A stretch of 64,000 bases of DNA from assembly GCA_023213315.1 (NCBI GenBank), contig JAKCPI010007938.1, positions 1-64,000 of the forward strand, in the 5' to 3' direction. Position 1 is the first letter of the stretch; every line of letters begins with the position of its first letter. Under the pieces are notes generated by a model. That model ran no database searches, was not told where the DNA came from, and was given only the letters and a program-made list of their open reading frames with translations. This document shows positions 21,229 to 33,132 of this stretch, piece after piece. This stretch comes from Euborellia annulipes (Eukaryota > Arthropoda > Insecta > Dermaptera > Anisolabididae). Both the position numbers and the translations under genes were made by a program.

Positions 21229-21337
21229 AGGGGGATGCGTGGGAACGCCCGCCGAAGGCAATCAAAGGGATAAAACACCTCAATTTTGTTTTGTCATTAT
21301 TATTTATTTAGCAAATATCTTAATTTTTCTTTTTCAG

Positions 21338-21562
21338 AGTAACGTAACTCTCGTGGGGGAGTTCTGTCGTGATGAGGTGCCTCGTCTCTGCGACCATGCA
21401 CTCCTCTCAAACGCTACTCGTTTTACAAGACCTTGCTCGTTAGCTGAGAGTTACGTATCTTCTGGTCCAGAACTCACTGTTGAACAAGCTCTCGCCCAGG
21501 GGACGGCACTCTACCCTGTTACCTTCACGCTACGCTACGAGTTTGTCGACACCTCCCTTGAG
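21338..21562 (+). CDS. CUB-domain protein, internal exon 2 of 4
   Basis: This 225-bp exon has 75 open codons, phase 0 at both ends, with acceptor TTTTTCAG and donor GTAAGA. It continues the CUB module of the previous exon directly after LRVWDG...: SNVTLVGEFCRDEVPRLC gives the conserved 'GxFC...P' turn with Cys10, and the exon ends with FTLRYEFVDTSLE, the final strand of a CUB fold. Cys18 and Cys33 are extra relative to the four-cysteine CUB pattern and may form a lineage-specific disulphide. Sequons are NVT (residues 2-4) and NAT (25-27). The alternative acceptor 2 bp downstream would break the frame, so 21338 is chosen. Confidence 0.9.
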
Positions 21563-23462
21563 GTAAGAACGCAACAAACATTTACAAATTTATATATCGA
21601 TAAGCGATATATAAATATCGTGATAATTTTCCTTGTATTTTTAGTTTCCTAGCCCCCGAAAATTTTGTGTTTTTTTCTATTCTTGTGAAATCTCTAATAG
21701 TTCATCAACAAAGAGGCAATATTTCCTAGCTAATGCTAATACAATAGGTCTTCTCCCATCCCATATAAGAGTATTTATAAATTGTGTATTGAACCCAAAA
21801 TCTATTTTTTCGTAACGTCATTTTTTATTCGATTCACACAACTCTGAGAAAATCAGAAAAAAATATAAAAGCGATTTTTTTATTATAGTATAATAATGAA
21901 TTTAGTGTCAAATTGATTTCGCCAAAGATAGTCGTTTTAATGTTTTTATACACGTACTAGCCCCAAAGCCCGACTTCGGCGGACTTTACTCACCTGGGCC
22001 ACCTTGTTTCATTACAATTTTCTTTTTTATAAAAGGCCTAGGGAGCCCTGCCTTTTTCCTTTACTTCTCGAATACTTTTTGTTGCTTTGCAAATGTGTCC
22101 TAGATCAGGGCTGGATTTTCAGCGATGCATTTTAGGGGCAATTTATTTATTTATTTATTTTATTTATAATATTTCGCTGAAGATCAGAGGCAGCCTGGTG
22201 CGATATTATTTAGAAGGGTGAATAATTAAGTCACGGAGTCTGATATTCAGGTCCGAATTTATTATGTTTAAATCCCTTCTCTTAGATCGACGTTCAGGGC
22301 TTAAACTCTCGCACCGCATGGTACCTGAAGACAGGGGCCGTGTGAGCCCCAAACGTTGCCCCCCTCTAGATGAGGGCTTTGTCCTAGATAGATATTTTCA
22401 GCGATCCATTTTACGGATTTATTTATTTACCCTTCTCAATTTATATGTGATAGATACTTTCCATAACTACTAAATTTACAAATTTTCCTTATAAATGATA
22501 TTAGAAGGGTGAATAGATGTAAATGATAGCTACTTCTACTAAATTTACAAATTTAGGCGTTCAAATATTTACAAAAAAAAAAAAAAAAAATTAGAATTAC
22601 AATTTTCTTCGAAAAATAGAGTATGTATTGTAATTTTTACATACCGTACATTGTATAGTGAATTTCGTTAAAAATTGTATTTTTTTGAAAGCAGTTTTAA
22701 ATTCTAAAACTACCACACAATCGCACTCTAATTTTCAAATGTCTTTCAAAAATTACAATACTTTTGTAAATGGTTTTTGCAAAGACTTACTAAATTTAGT
22801 ATGCCTTTGTAAATGAAATTTGCTTCCTAAACAATTGTAAAATCAACAAAAATTTTTACGATGTATTTCAGACATATTCCTCGACTAGCTTGAATTATAT
22901 ACAAACTACTCGAATTTATTTACTGTATTTATAGAGTCAATGAATTTTAGAAAATATAAAATCAATGATTGATGAAATTTTAATTTCAATATAATGATAA
23001 TAATAATTATTCAATATAGGGGAAGGTTATTATAAAAGTTTCATTTCACTTTCACATCTTAAAATATGGCATAAGGGGAGAGAGATTTTTTTTTTTTAAT
23101 TATAAAGATTGATGGATGGGTGTTTGAAACTTCAAGACCACTGGATTAGATTAATGAAAAAGGATTTAGATGGAAATAGATGCAGAAATTGATGGTAAGA
23201 AGGGGGAGTGATAGAAGCAAGGAATTAAAATGTTAGAGGGGGTAAATCCTTTTTCGGAAGGAGCCCAGAATTGTAAAAAAAACTAAATGTTTATCTTGAG
23301 GCTCTAACTCTAAAGGAAAAAAAATATTTTCATTTTTCGCCTCTTCAGTAGGCATGTTTTTGCCGATAAGATAAGGGCCTTAAAAATTTAGCCAAAAAGC
23401 CCAACTATTACGAAAATTTGTCAACAGATGGCAGGATGGTAGTTCTATATAGTTTATAAATA

Positions 23463-23960
23463 CGAGGGGCAGGTCAATAAGCCCGTGACTTTTTGAATGA
23501 AACAAGGTTTTTGGATAAAAAATTATTTTATTTTTCAACGTAGTCTCCTTTGAGCTCTCTATACACTTTGTCCAACGTTTCTCCAATTTTTTTATCCCTT
23601 CCAAAAAATAAGATTTGTCGAGGGTCATCAAATCTCTTTCCGCCGAGCCATTTTTTCAGGTTTGGAAACAAGAAATAGTCACTCGGGGCTAAATCCGGAG
23701 AATAGGGCGGATGAGGGAGCAATTGGTATCCCAATTTATTGATTTTTTCCATGGAGCACACGAAATTCACTTTTTTTCATTTTCTTCTCAAATCACGAGG
23801 TAGTCTACTATTAATGGATGTCAAACAAAAACTAAAAGACCCAGTTGGTTCAAATTTCGACAGGAGTCAGCTGATAGTTGCCTGCTGACAGGAGCAGTGT
23901 TGCCATTTCAGTTAAGAGGTGGAAAATTCAAAAAGTCACGGACTTATTGACCTGCCCTCG
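23463..23960 (-). mobile_element. mariner element with internal deletion
   Basis: The terminal inverted repeats are CGAGGGGCAGGTCAATAAGC on the left and the complement of CGAGGGCAGGTCAATAAGT on the right, each flanked by TA (23461-23462 and 23961-23962). At 498 bp it is too short for the usual 1.3-kb element. It retains only the end of the transposase gene on the - strand. Confidence 0.9.
23528..23770 (-). pseudogene. mariner transposase, C-terminal remnant
   Basis: The frame includes LLPHPPYSPDLAPSDYFLFP, the signature around the third catalytic Asp of mariner (DD34D) transposases, followed by NLKKWLGGKRF. Just upstream the frame passes directly into the 5'-terminal region, so the DNA-binding domain and first two Asp residues are deleted. 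Downstream the last part continues in another frame (LDKSYFLEGIKKLEKRWTKCI), showing a frameshift. The element is inactive. Confidence 0.9.
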
Positions 23961-25196
23961 TATTATTATATATTATATATATCATTTATAAGACCATACG
24001 AATATATAAGTATAGGCTTATTCGTGATCTGATAATGCCGGTTGTTAGACAAGCCTGTTATCTTTTACGAGAGTGCTGAATCGAAATTTTTTTGACCTCT
24101 TCTCCATTTTAATATTAAAGGGTTGGATATTAATGATTTTTACAATTTTAGATTAAAAAAAAAAAAAAAATACGATTTTTTTTTCATTTTCTATAAATAA
24201 AAAAAAAAATATTTTTTAATTTTTCGTAATTTAAAAAGAGAATTCATTCTATTATGTAAAATGCTCATGAATTTAAATCATTTTAAAACAAACTACATAA
24301 AAAAAATACTTTAAAATGCCTCAGTAATTTCGGACTAAAGATTCAATGTGCCCTCCTGAATTCTATAAAATTTAAACTTTATTTTTTGGTGGGGGGCTGA
24401 TTATTCAAAAAATTTAAAAATTGTCTGTATACAAAAAATATATATTTTTTTTCTAATCGAAAAACTTCATTAATAAGAAGACTTATGTTTATGTTGCCTA
24501 GCTTGCAGTAACAAATAGCCAACAAATTTATGCACATGTTGACGGACCTGTTTATTGACATGATAATACTAACATAATCGTGCTCCATAATAATTTAACA
24601 GATACTTAGTGTATTAAATGTGTAATAATATTAAGCAAACTGACCAAAGATTATATGCATAGGCCTACATTTATGAAATATTCAATTACCATGGCTACTA
24701 GGAAATTTTATTTAGTTCAAGTGATAATCCGTATTCATTTTCAATTTTTATTATATCAAGCAAATACTTTTGTATCCCCTCTCTCTTTTTTTTTGCAAAT
24801 GGTCATAGATATTGGAAGACAATAAATAAAATCAACACAAGAATTGAATTAACGGGGGGGGTTCCTCCCTCCCTCCCCCCGAATCTTCCTTTCCACTGAT
24901 AAAAATCTTATTCGTATTTGGTAAACTCTTCTCTCCACCCCCCCCCCCGCCCCTCTCATTTCGCCTCCGGTGCTTTAATTTGTTCATTGAGTGGAAAAAA
25001 GAAGCATTGAAAATTGTTAGCTTTTATTTATTTATTTATTTATTTTATTATTAACAACTTTTAAATTAAAAATTATTTTTAAAAAAGTTTTGGCAAATGC
25101 GATATTCATTTTTTTTTTATTCTCTAAGTAGTCAGATTAATAAAAGGAAAGGATGCTTCTATTGAATGAAAAGATTTTTCTTTATTTATTTGATCC

Positions 25197-25243
25197 ACAC
25201 AGTTGACGTTTCGGTTCCGTGTTTGAATCATCTTCAGAACTGG
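25197..25243 (-). ncRNA. hammerhead-ribozyme-like motif
   Basis: On the - strand: CAGUU, CUGAAGA, extra U, stem II GAUUC with GAACC (one A.C mismatch, 7-nt loop), GAAA, CGUC and then AACUG. Stem I (CAGUU/AACUG) is 5 perfect pairs. Stem III is the self-complementary ACGU directly before the cleavage C. It has the extra nucleotide seen in all copies. Confidence 0.45.
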
Positions 25244-25257
25244 CGAAACGTCATTAT

Positions 25258-25841
25258 TAGGGCTCGGATTTCGCCCTATTTGCCTTTTTTTAATTTAAGG
25301 CTTAAAATTTAGGCCAATATGATATGTATACGTTTCATGAAATTCTGAATAAAATAAGAGGCATTTGTTAGTGCCTATAATGCCTATTTTGGCCAATTTC
25401 AGGTTTTAGTGCCTATTTCATCTATAAATGCCTTTTTTAGTGCCTATTTTAAGTATTTTAACTTAAAATAGGCTATTTTAAGCCAATTTCTCGGATTTTT
25501 TTTTTGAAATTTCATAATAAATTCATTTTATATCACAAATCCGGAGAAAAATTACAAAAAAAATCGAACGAAATTCGAATACTAAAAAAAAAAAAAAAGG
25601 TCAAACGAACCCAGTTGAGCTTCGCCCCGCCCCCTCCGCCCTCATTCAGCCAACTCTGTGCAAAGGGGGTAATTGTTTTATCTTTGATTCCAAAAATAAG
25701 ACATCAATTTTTTAAATTTTTTATATTATTTCATAAATAATGTCTTTTAAGCTGCCTTTTTGAGTGCCTATTTTAATCATTTTTAGTGCTTAGTTGCCTG
25801 CCTATTTTAAAGATTTTTAGTGCCTATAAATCCGAGCCCTA
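25258..25841. mobile_element. hAT-type element with 'gcctatttt' phrases
   Basis: The terminal inverted repeats are TAGGGCTCGGATTT and its complement, perfect over 14 bp, with a perfect 8-bp target duplication GTCATTAT (25250-25257 and 25842-25849). The interior repeats 'agtgcctattt' and 'gcctatttt' in both halves. No transposase is found. It was inserted immediately beside the hammerhead-like motif of a fold-back. Confidence 0.9.
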
Positions 25842-26083
25842 GTCATTATGAAAGTGTCACAGTGAATTTTATACATTGTTGAACCAAACATTTATTTAAT
25901 AAATATAACACAGTATGCGATCACCAGGTATATAATGTACCTGTGACACTTACATCTATGACTTTTCGTCAGCTCTGAAGATGGTTCAAACACAGGTCCG
26001 CAAAGTCAGCTGTGTGGCAAAATAAATAAAGAAAAATTTTTAGCTGCGGTTCTATTTTCTTGTGAACATAATTTATTTATTTA

Positions 26084-26570
26084 CTAGCTGCGTTGCCCTC
26101 CTGGACCCCTCTCCAGTTGGCTCGAACCCGCCTGGGGCAGACCCTCGCTTTTTCGTAATTATGAGAGCTTCACGTCTAGTCAGGGTGATCGGCCCCCTGG
26201 ATCCCCCTTATCTGGCTCGGGCCCTCCTGCGGCGGACCTTCGCCTTTTCTTAATTATGAAAAAAATTATCATTACTATTCCAATCCAATACCTGCTTGAG
26301 AATTTGTTTACATTCATAGAATACACAAATACAGTTTATAAATATTTTACTATACATTTACTATGGGAGAAATCGTAACTTTAAGAATTAATAACTCAAA
26401 AAGTTAAAGCAATTTCGGGATGAAAATAATTTTCCTATAATTCCTAGAAGGTCCTCTTTAAGCATATAAAATTTCGTTTCAAAATTCCAATGGGAAGTTG
26501 CCAAAATAGAGCGTGACAGACAGACAGACAGACGGACATTAGCGAATTATTCAAAATATATATATATAGA
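26084..26570 (-). mobile_element. complete non-autonomous Helitron, 487 bp
   Basis: On the - strand it starts A|TCTATATATATATATTTTG (26570) and ends ...CGCAGCTAG|T (26084), the canonical 5' TC, 3' CTAG and A/T target. It contains one GC-rich unit ('gggccgatcaccctgac', 'ctagacgtgaagctctc') and the common body blocks. There is no coding capacity. Its 5' end touches the hAT at 26578. Confidence 0.85.
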
Positions 26571-26577
26571 TTATATC

Positions 26578-26854
26578 CAAGAGCGGATCCAGAGGAGTTT
26601 CTCTAGGGGGGGGGGGCAATCTGGTGTGACTGGTCACACAGCACACTATTTTTTATTAATTTCGGCATTTTGAAGGCGCATTCTGTACTTGTTTGCAAGA
26701 ATATAAATACAAATTAAATTTTTAAGTATTAATTTTTAAAATTTTACATAAAAAATAAATTTTTTTTTCGGAAAAAAAAAGTATTTTTTTTTAAATCTCG
26801 GGGGTGGGGGGGGGGTAATTACCTCTTTTACCCACCCCCCTGTATCTGCCCTTG
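26578..26854. mobile_element. hAT-type MITE ('ggcggatcc' group)
   Basis: The ends are CAAGAGCGGATCCAGAGG and the complement of CAAGGGCAGATACAGGG. The flanks ATTATATC and ATTATATT match at 7 of 8. Internally it contains half of a family A hairpin ('tctggtgtgactggtcac'). Related ends lie at 43140-43392 and about 61085-61343. Confidence 0.75.
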
Positions 26855-27325
26855 ATTATATTTGATATACTTTCTATAATTGTGGATAGATAATTTTGCT
26901 TACCGTTAGAGTTTGAGAAAATCGAAAAAAAAAAAAAAGAAAACAAAGTACTGGTACTCTTTGGCCGATTTTGTTCACAAGCTCACACCACCCGCCTTAG
27001 GCTGGACGCACACCGATTAGGCAAAAACACTCTTCGACAAAACGTTTTGTCCAAGAGCAAAAGAGCAAAACGTTTTGCCTAATGCCAACGCACACCGATT
27101 GAGCAAAACACTCAATGACAAAACATTTTGTTCAATGATGTCAAATCATGCCCAATTGTGTTCTGCCTCCTCGGTGTGAGTTAACCCATAGAAAAGCATT
27201 GAAAAAACAGTTTTTACTTTTTTTATTTTTATACAAATTTAGCTTTGAGGCCATAAATGCCTCATATGAGCAAGTACAAACATTGATCTTTATCTAAATT
27301 CAAGATGCTGGTCCGGTGCGTTTTC

Positions 27326-27550
27326 AGGTTGTAATCTGACGTTGCTCTTTTTCTCGGACGTTCCTCAGGATGGTAGTGCGAGTGGATTTTCAATAAATTA
27401 TGTACAATTTATTATTAGAGGTTTTTATTTTCAAGTTTACGATGATGGCCAAATTTTGACATCGTTTCGGCTCGATTAAGCCTTCTTCAGAACCTTAAAA
27501 ACAATTCGCCTACTATCCGAGAAAAAGAGCAACGTCAGATTAAAACCTGA
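27326..27550. repeat. nested fold-back repeat
   Basis: The arms 'caggttgtaatctgacgtt' plus 'gctctttttctcgga' (27326-27360) and their complement (27517-27550) enclose about 155 bp that includes the hammerhead-like motif at 27458-27494 on the - strand. Confidence 0.7.
27458..27494 (-). ncRNA. hammerhead-ribozyme-like motif with looped stem III
   Basis: On the - strand: GGUU, CUGAAGA, extra A, stem II GGCU/AGCC with a 6-nt loop, GAAA, then C-GAU-GUC. Here stem III is AC/GU with a 3-nt loop rather than the palindrome ACGU, so it could close within one molecule. Cleavage triplet GUC. Stem I is weak. Confidence 0.4.
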
Positions 27551-28693
27551 TTGATCTTTATTTATTTATTTTTTAGGCACGTTTTGTCGAAAAGCGTTTT
27601 TGCTCAATTCAATTGGTGTGCATTCAGCCTTACTTCTCTTGCAAATCAGATTTGATTAATTTTTGTTGTTGTTTTTGATAAAAAAAAAAAAAAATATTTC
27701 AACTTGTATGAGATTCCTTAAAAGTTAAATATTTAAAAAAGAAATATGCAAAGAGGATATAAAGAGACTTGTTGCCTTTGTTTAACACTTCTTTAAATGG
27801 CGTTTCTCTCTCTTCTTTTTTAATGAATATTCTTTAAAGTTCGAATAAAATAAAAAGACAATAAATAAGTTGTGTTTTTTTTTATTTCAAATCGATTGGC
27901 ATTATTTTCTTTAATAAATTACCCCCCCCCCCCCCCCCCCCCTAAGTCTGTCTGTGTGCCCCCAGTAAATAAATTCCAATCGGATTAATTCATTTAATTT
28001 TATTTTCTAGTGGATAAGTGATAAAAATTTTATTTTATGACCGTTGGTCAATTTCAAAGATCATAAATATAAAAAAATCCTAAATGATTAATTAATTTCA
28101 ACCCCGTCTTCTCTTGTCCTCGTTTTTTTTTTTTTTCTTTTTTCAATTTTTCTCTTAAAAGTGAAAAATTAAAAAAAAAAAGAGAGGGAGATTAAAAAGT
28201 AATTATTTTACTTTTAACGCCTTTAATGGTTTTGCTATTGGGAAAAATGTTTTTTCTTGCAATATAGGTCAACTTTCGATAGCTGGGACCATTTTGACAT
28301 TAATATATTTAATAAATAATATAAATGATGTCCATTTGAATGAGCAAATGGGTACACTGTTAAAGATTTTCAAGAAATATTCATAAACTAGTATAGGTAG
28401 TTTGTTACACAAGCCTGTTGATGAATTTTACATTAAGATATGTTATGAAAAATTCAAATAGATTTGAAGGAATGTGGCTGTTAGATATCAATAAGTGTGA
28501 TGTGGAGGACAGCAACCAGATAAATAGCCTCTATTTAATAAAATAAACTCCTTTAAACAAAACGTTTCGGTTAAATTTATTGCGCCATCTTCAGTTTTTA
28601 AAAAGTTTTATAGGAAAATGCTAGAGTTGTCATATGTGTTATGATAACATCGTACAGATTATTATTATTTTCAAATGTTCGCTTATGAAAAAA

Positions 28694-28965
28694 TCTGGTG
28701 TGACTTGAGTGCACAGCACACAACTTTCTCTTACCTTCGGTAATTGAAAGTTGTGTACTGTGCTTGTCACACCAGATTTTTTGTGTCGACATGTATTTAG
28801 TTTCCGACAGTACGGTACATTGGATTTTCAAGATGTAAAATTTATATGTGAAAATATTTATATTTTGTTACCATGGCGACCATTTCTCCTATCTTTTCTA
28901 TGGAGTACAAGAGTAAAGTGGTCTTCAGAAGATTTCAATGACAAAATGAGAATATACATTTCTAT
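28694..28965 (+). repeat. family A repeat, left part
   Basis: An intact left hairpin (28694-28776) is followed by the block with 'gttaccatggcgaccattt' and 'gtcttcagaagatttcaat', ending after 'atgagaatatacattt'. The right half is absent. Confidence 0.75.
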
Positions 28966-30025
28966 ATTCCTATGTATGTTTATGCATTTAGGAAATTTAG
29001 GGGGGGGCGGGCCCCCTCCCCCTATATACGCCCCTGCTCTATCTTATTTATTTTATTTAGATAAAATATACAATATAATTAATCTTACAACTTTGCTTAA
29101 CCACAAAACGGCCAAAATAAAATCTTGAGGTGCGTGTGAACTAATAATTGGTTGTTCCAATAACTTGGGGGCATTTGATCTCTGTCGCAGTTTCTTATTT
29201 ATTATTAAATTCCTTAAACGCCCGTAGGACTTATTGATGAAATAAATTACCTAGAGGACGTCTCGATCGTTAATTCCGGGCTACATGATTAGAGTGCGGT
29301 TGTAATATATACTCTAGCTTCTATATTAGAAATTAGTTGCCTCTAAATAATTGATAGCTTAAATAAAGATGACGTGCCAGAACAACAAACAAATCCTTCT
29401 TCAGGAGTTGTTTGATGGCTGAAAACGGCATTGAAAAATAAATATTCCCTTTGCATTACGTCTTTTCATTAATTACAATTTTTAATTTAACACCATAATT
29501 AATTTTTTATCTTGACTCTTGACAAGAGGATATTATTTATTTGTTCAGCATTCATCATTTCCCTCAACTGTCAGTTCTGGAATTCAAGAAGTCAGTCTAG
29601 ATTATTTGCACAAGTAGAATTGGTGAACTTAACAAATTTCAAAGGGTATTTTTCCCCATTTCAGACATTTGTATCCGATTTAGATTTAAATGATGTCCTA
29701 TAGAGGAAGGTAGGAGTCTCGAAATACCTATCCTCATTTGCGAGTATATTCGGAGAGTGCGGGCTCTCTGCGGTTTTCCCCCTCTTTCTCTATAGCAGTG
29801 TTTCCCAACCTTTTGGAGTCCACGGCACCGCAAAGGTGCGTTGGGAATAACATTACACACTAGAGGCACCCTTCCTTTTTTTCCCCTAGCAAAACGAAAT
29901 TTTTGCCCTCCAGAAAATTTTTTCCTTTGCAAAGGTTCATTTTTCCCGTCTTACCGAAAATTTTTGCCGCTTACGTTTAAATCGTTTGTTTTTTTTACAA
30001 AATTTTATTTTTTCCGGCTCTTTTT

Positions 30026-30622
30026 TACTTTCTCTTACCTATGTATATATGTAATATATATATAGAGAGAAAGTATTGGATTCATGTCAAAAATTCGATG
30101 TCGAGATTTTGATGGATCTTCACGTTTTGAGGTCCCCTGAATCCAAAAAAGTGGTTTTCGCGACATGGTCTGTCTGTCTGTGTGTGTGTGTGTGTGTGTC
30201 TGTGTGTCTGTGAACAAAATATCTCAAGAACGAAAAGAGCTAGGAAGTTGAAATTTTATATTTAAGTTAGGCACCCCATGGGACGTGACACGAAGCTTTT
30301 GAACAAAATCGACCAAAAAGTACTAGCACTTTACTGATTCACTTTTTCAGTTTTTTTCGATTTTCTCAAAATTTGCTTCAACGATTTTTTCTTAAATTCA
30401 AAAATCAATTATTTTTTAGATTCTCTATAAAATGTATATTCTCATTTTGTGATTGAAATCTTCTGAAGACCACTTTACTCTTGTACTCCATAGAAAAGAT
30501 AGGAGAAATGGTTGCCATGGTATCAAAATATAAATATTTTCCCATACTTATAAATTTTACATCTTGAATTCAATTGTACCCTACTGTCGGAAACTAAATA
30601 CATGTCGACACAAAAAATTGGT
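30026..30622 (-). repeat. family A repeat
   Basis: Reading on +, it starts with the right-end hairpin (TACTTTCTCTTACC to GAGAGAAAGTA, 30026-30074), has a TG microsatellite (30175-30213), and breaks off at 'atgtcgacacaaaaaattgg' just before the left hairpin would begin. Confidence 0.75.
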
Positions 30623-30959
30623 GGACACCCCACCCAACTTTCTTACCGAAGGTAAGGAAAAGTGGCCCCACCATTTTTTTACAATTCCCCCCCTCTTCCC
30701 CCCCCTGCCCCCTACACTCCATACACAATACAAAAAACAAAATACCAATCAACAAAAAATAACCCCCAAAAAAATTGCCGGGGGGTGCACCCCCAGAAGG
30801 CTCGTGCCTCCCCCCCCCCTAGAAAGCTCTCTGCCCCAAGAAAAATTGAAAAAATATGGAGCTTTCCATGCCACCCGGAGGATAGCTGGTCCCATGCCTC
30901 CCCCCCCCCAGCGAGGGTGGCTGTCCCATGGCCCCCCTCAGCCAAATTCTCTAGTTACG

Positions 30960-31480
30960 CCCATGATGAAAGAATTGAGCTACGAGATTGAAATTTTATA
31001 TTTAAGTTAGGAACCCTCCCGAACATTTAAAATAAGCTTTTGAACAAAATCGGCCAAAAAGTACTAGTACTTTGCTGAAGTACTTTTTCAGTTTTTTCGA
31101 ATTTCTCAAAATAGGCTCTAACGATTTTGATTAAAATTCAAAAATCAATTATTTTTTTGAATGCTTAAAAAATAAATCTGTCAAATTTTTCATGAAAATT
31201 GTTTGAAGTACAGTGAGTGTCAATATTAAGCCCCACCCATGCGTTTTCTACTTGTGATTATTTCATTGTTTTTTATATTTTTTAATGGAAACTTTCATGG
31301 TTCAAACCTAGAAAATTTCCAATAAAGATTTTCATTTTCTTTTATAAAAACAATGAAATAATCACAAGTAGAAAACGCATGGGTGGGACTTAATATTGAC
31401 ACTCACTGTACACTTTACTGATGTAATTCAGTTTTTTTTTTCAAATTCATTTTTCGGCTCTTCCTTCCATAGAGACCTGT
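30960..31480 (-). repeat. diverged family A relative
   Basis: Words of the family A interior ('gaattgagctacgagattg', 'tacttttcagttttttcg'-like stretches, 'tttatatttaagttaggaa') continue to about 31200, then, past the MITE at 31211-31408, resume with 'cactttactgatgtaattc' as at 2690-2760. Confidence 0.55.
31211..31408. mobile_element. Tc1-like palindromic MITE
   Basis: The terminal inverted repeats are at least 60 bp (CAGTGAGTGTCAATATTAAG... and its complement), with TA on both sides (31209-31210, 31409-31410). It is 198 bp with a spacer of about 65 bp. The related sequence near 2690 lacks it, giving an approximate empty site. No transposase. Confidence 0.85.
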
Positions 31481-31489
31481 CATTCTATA

Positions 31490-31940
31490 TATTTCTAAGT
31501 AAATTTAACACAAATTCATATGATTTAAAAAATTCAGAAACTAGTTACTCTAGGCGGCAAGAGATGGCTTTAGTTCTGCCCATAGGGATACAAGGGATTT
31601 ATTCCATTTCATTTGAAAGGTTCCAGCAAATTAATTAAAAGAAAAAAATTAATTATTCTTTAACACAATGATTACTAATTTAATTTTCTATAAGATATAG
31701 ACCGATTTAAAAATATCTTATTTATATTATATTGATTTGTCCTGTAAATTTAAAATCGACATTTTTTGTCTTTATTTTATTTAAATTGTATTAAATTGAT
31801 TAAAATTATTTGTATTTGTGTTAAATTTACTTAGAAATGTATAATATATTTCATATTAAATATTTCTTAAATTAGAGTATCATGAAGGTAGTTTATTAGA
31901 ACAGGTCTGTTCAAAATGATACTTTTTTTTTTTTTTTGAT
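31490..31940 (+). repeat. family D dispersed repeat, uninterrupted at the hAT site
   Basis: It matches 13600-14330, including 'atttcatattaaatatttc' and 'aaattagagtatcatgaag' (31868-31890), which in the other copy is split by a family C hAT. Confidence 0.6.
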
Positions 31941-32524
31941 GCGCAATATATTTATTGTACTTTTCGCGATATACCTAGTAATTTTGAAACGATTTTGATG
32001 AAATTTGATATTCATATTAATCAACTCCCCCCCCGCCTCTTTTTAAAAGATAAATTCTCTGAATTCCCTTTAAAAAAATATTTTTTTTTTTATGTTAAAT
32101 ATCATTTACATAATTATTCGATCAAACAATAAAATTACTCTCTTTTAGCTTTTCAAGTTTAATATTTCAAAAAATAATAACACAACAAAAAATTCGAGAA
32201 ACATAATCAACAAAGCTTATTTTTTTTGAGTTAATAATAAAAAAAAAAAATTATAATTCAAAAATACCTCCTCCCTTTATACAAATCAAAAAAAAAAAAA
32301 AAATGATAATTGTAGAGTATCAATTTAGGGTAGTATTTTTGTATGTATGATGAATGAATGGATAACTAAAAGTATCGATAAAACAATCATATTATATGTT
32401 CTCTTAATTCCAGGAAAAACCCTTCCATTCCCTTTTTTTGTCAAATATTATTATATACAGAGTGGCCCATGGTAAATTGCTGATTTGGGGATGAAATAAA
32501 AAAAATAACGAACACTTAGAAACT

Positions 32525-33125
32525 TACATTTTTATTTTTTATCATATTGGAAAACAATGGAAGTTTCTAATTACATGGTTTTAAACAGTGTATCTGGCAA
32601 ATGATTACCTCCACAATCAAGGGCGGATAAAAACCCCGAGAAACTCCTTTGAATCCGCCACAATCCACACACTGCTGCAGTCGTTATCTGAAATGTCATG
32701 CACTTTTTAAAGCATGTGTTCTGGTATTCTTGGAATTTCAGCATTGCAATTTCAGGCAATGCAGTTACAGAATACCTGGCTTCAACAAGAACATCGGACA
32801 TTAACGTGAATTTTTTGAGGCAAACCTCTCCAGGAAGGCTTATCTCTCGAAAGCGGGATTTCAACTGGCGCGCACGCTCACTTGACTTAACTCCATACGA
32901 TTTTTTTTTCTTTGGGTTTACCTGAAGTCAAAAGAGTATCCGTTACAAGAGCCTGGAAGACCTATTAGAACAATATTGAGGATGAAATTGCAAGAATACC
33001 AGAACACATGCTTGAAAAAGTGTATGAGTGCAGCAGTGTGTGGATTGTGGAGGTAAACATTTGCCAGATACTATATTTAAAACCATGTAATTAGAAACTT
33101 CCATTGTTTTCCAATATGATAAAAA
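32525..33125 (+). mobile_element. degenerate DNA transposon with inverted ends
   Basis: About 95 bp at the left (32525-32620) are the inverse of 33030-33125 ('tatcatattggaaaacaat', 'ggaagtttctaattacatg'). The interior holds a broken transposase-like frame on the + strand. The sequence left of 32525 ('agagtggcccatggtaaat') may be the true outer end; at the right the element is cut by the family A copy at 33133. Confidence 0.65.
32840..33090 (+). pseudogene. transposase C-terminal remnant (Tc3/DUF4817-like)
   Basis: The frame encodes a decayed version of the widespread insect motif 'W..RSpDLtPlDFFlWG': here FNWRARSLDLTPYDFFFFGFT, then a stop, with further similarity after it (SIRYKSLEDLLEQY, CVDCGGKHLPDTIFKTM). 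The last block corresponds to the usual 'gGhl.diiFKt' end of such transposases. Several stops and the missing N-terminal part show that it is dead. Family placement is from memory of the motif and moderate. Confidence 0.65.
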
Positions 33126-33132
33126 TAAAAAT

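Larger units (their letters stand above)
12587..21337 (+). other. intron between exons 1 and 2 (8.75 kb)
   Basis: It opens with GTAAAT and closes with TTTTTCAG, with phase 0 on both sides. It holds the TA-flanked element (12641-13530), family D, hAT copies, a fold-back at 14437, SINE-2 at 16381, a Helitron broken by two SINEs (16964-17815), and the composite repeat 19845-21228. Short Helitron scraps lie at about 16140-16240 and 16890-16960. I see nothing recognisable in 15310-16130 or 17820-18940 apart from AT-rich DNA and simple runs. Confidence 0.85.
25145..26045. repeat. fold-back repeat with hammerhead-like arms, split by a hAT
   Basis: The left arm (25170-25257) and right arm (about 25950-26045) are inverted copies ('agaaaaatttttctttatt', 'cacagttgacgttt' / 'gtcagctgtgtgg', 'tctgaagatg'). 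The right arm core is decayed (GCAAAG in place of GAAACG). The left arm was hit by the hAT at 25258-25841. Confidence 0.7.
26999..27634. mobile_element. inverted-repeat element carrying a fold-back
   Basis: The left end TAGGCTGGACGCACACCGATT and the complement of the right end (TAAGGCTGAATGCACACCAATT) are inverted. A second, internal copy of the left end occurs at about 27087-27120 ('caacgcacaccgattgag'). The fold-back at 27326-27550 is nested inside. No target duplication is resolved and no ORF is seen. Confidence 0.6.

Noticed and set aside
29390..29440. Further hammerhead-like motif (CCTTCTTCAGG)
   Set aside because: The CUGAAGA complement is present, but no GAAA box or stem II partner lies at the right distance.
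30564..31010. 148-residue frame with Pro-rich sequence
   Set aside because: It runs through homopolymer C and A tracts between two family A relics and has no domain or splice context.
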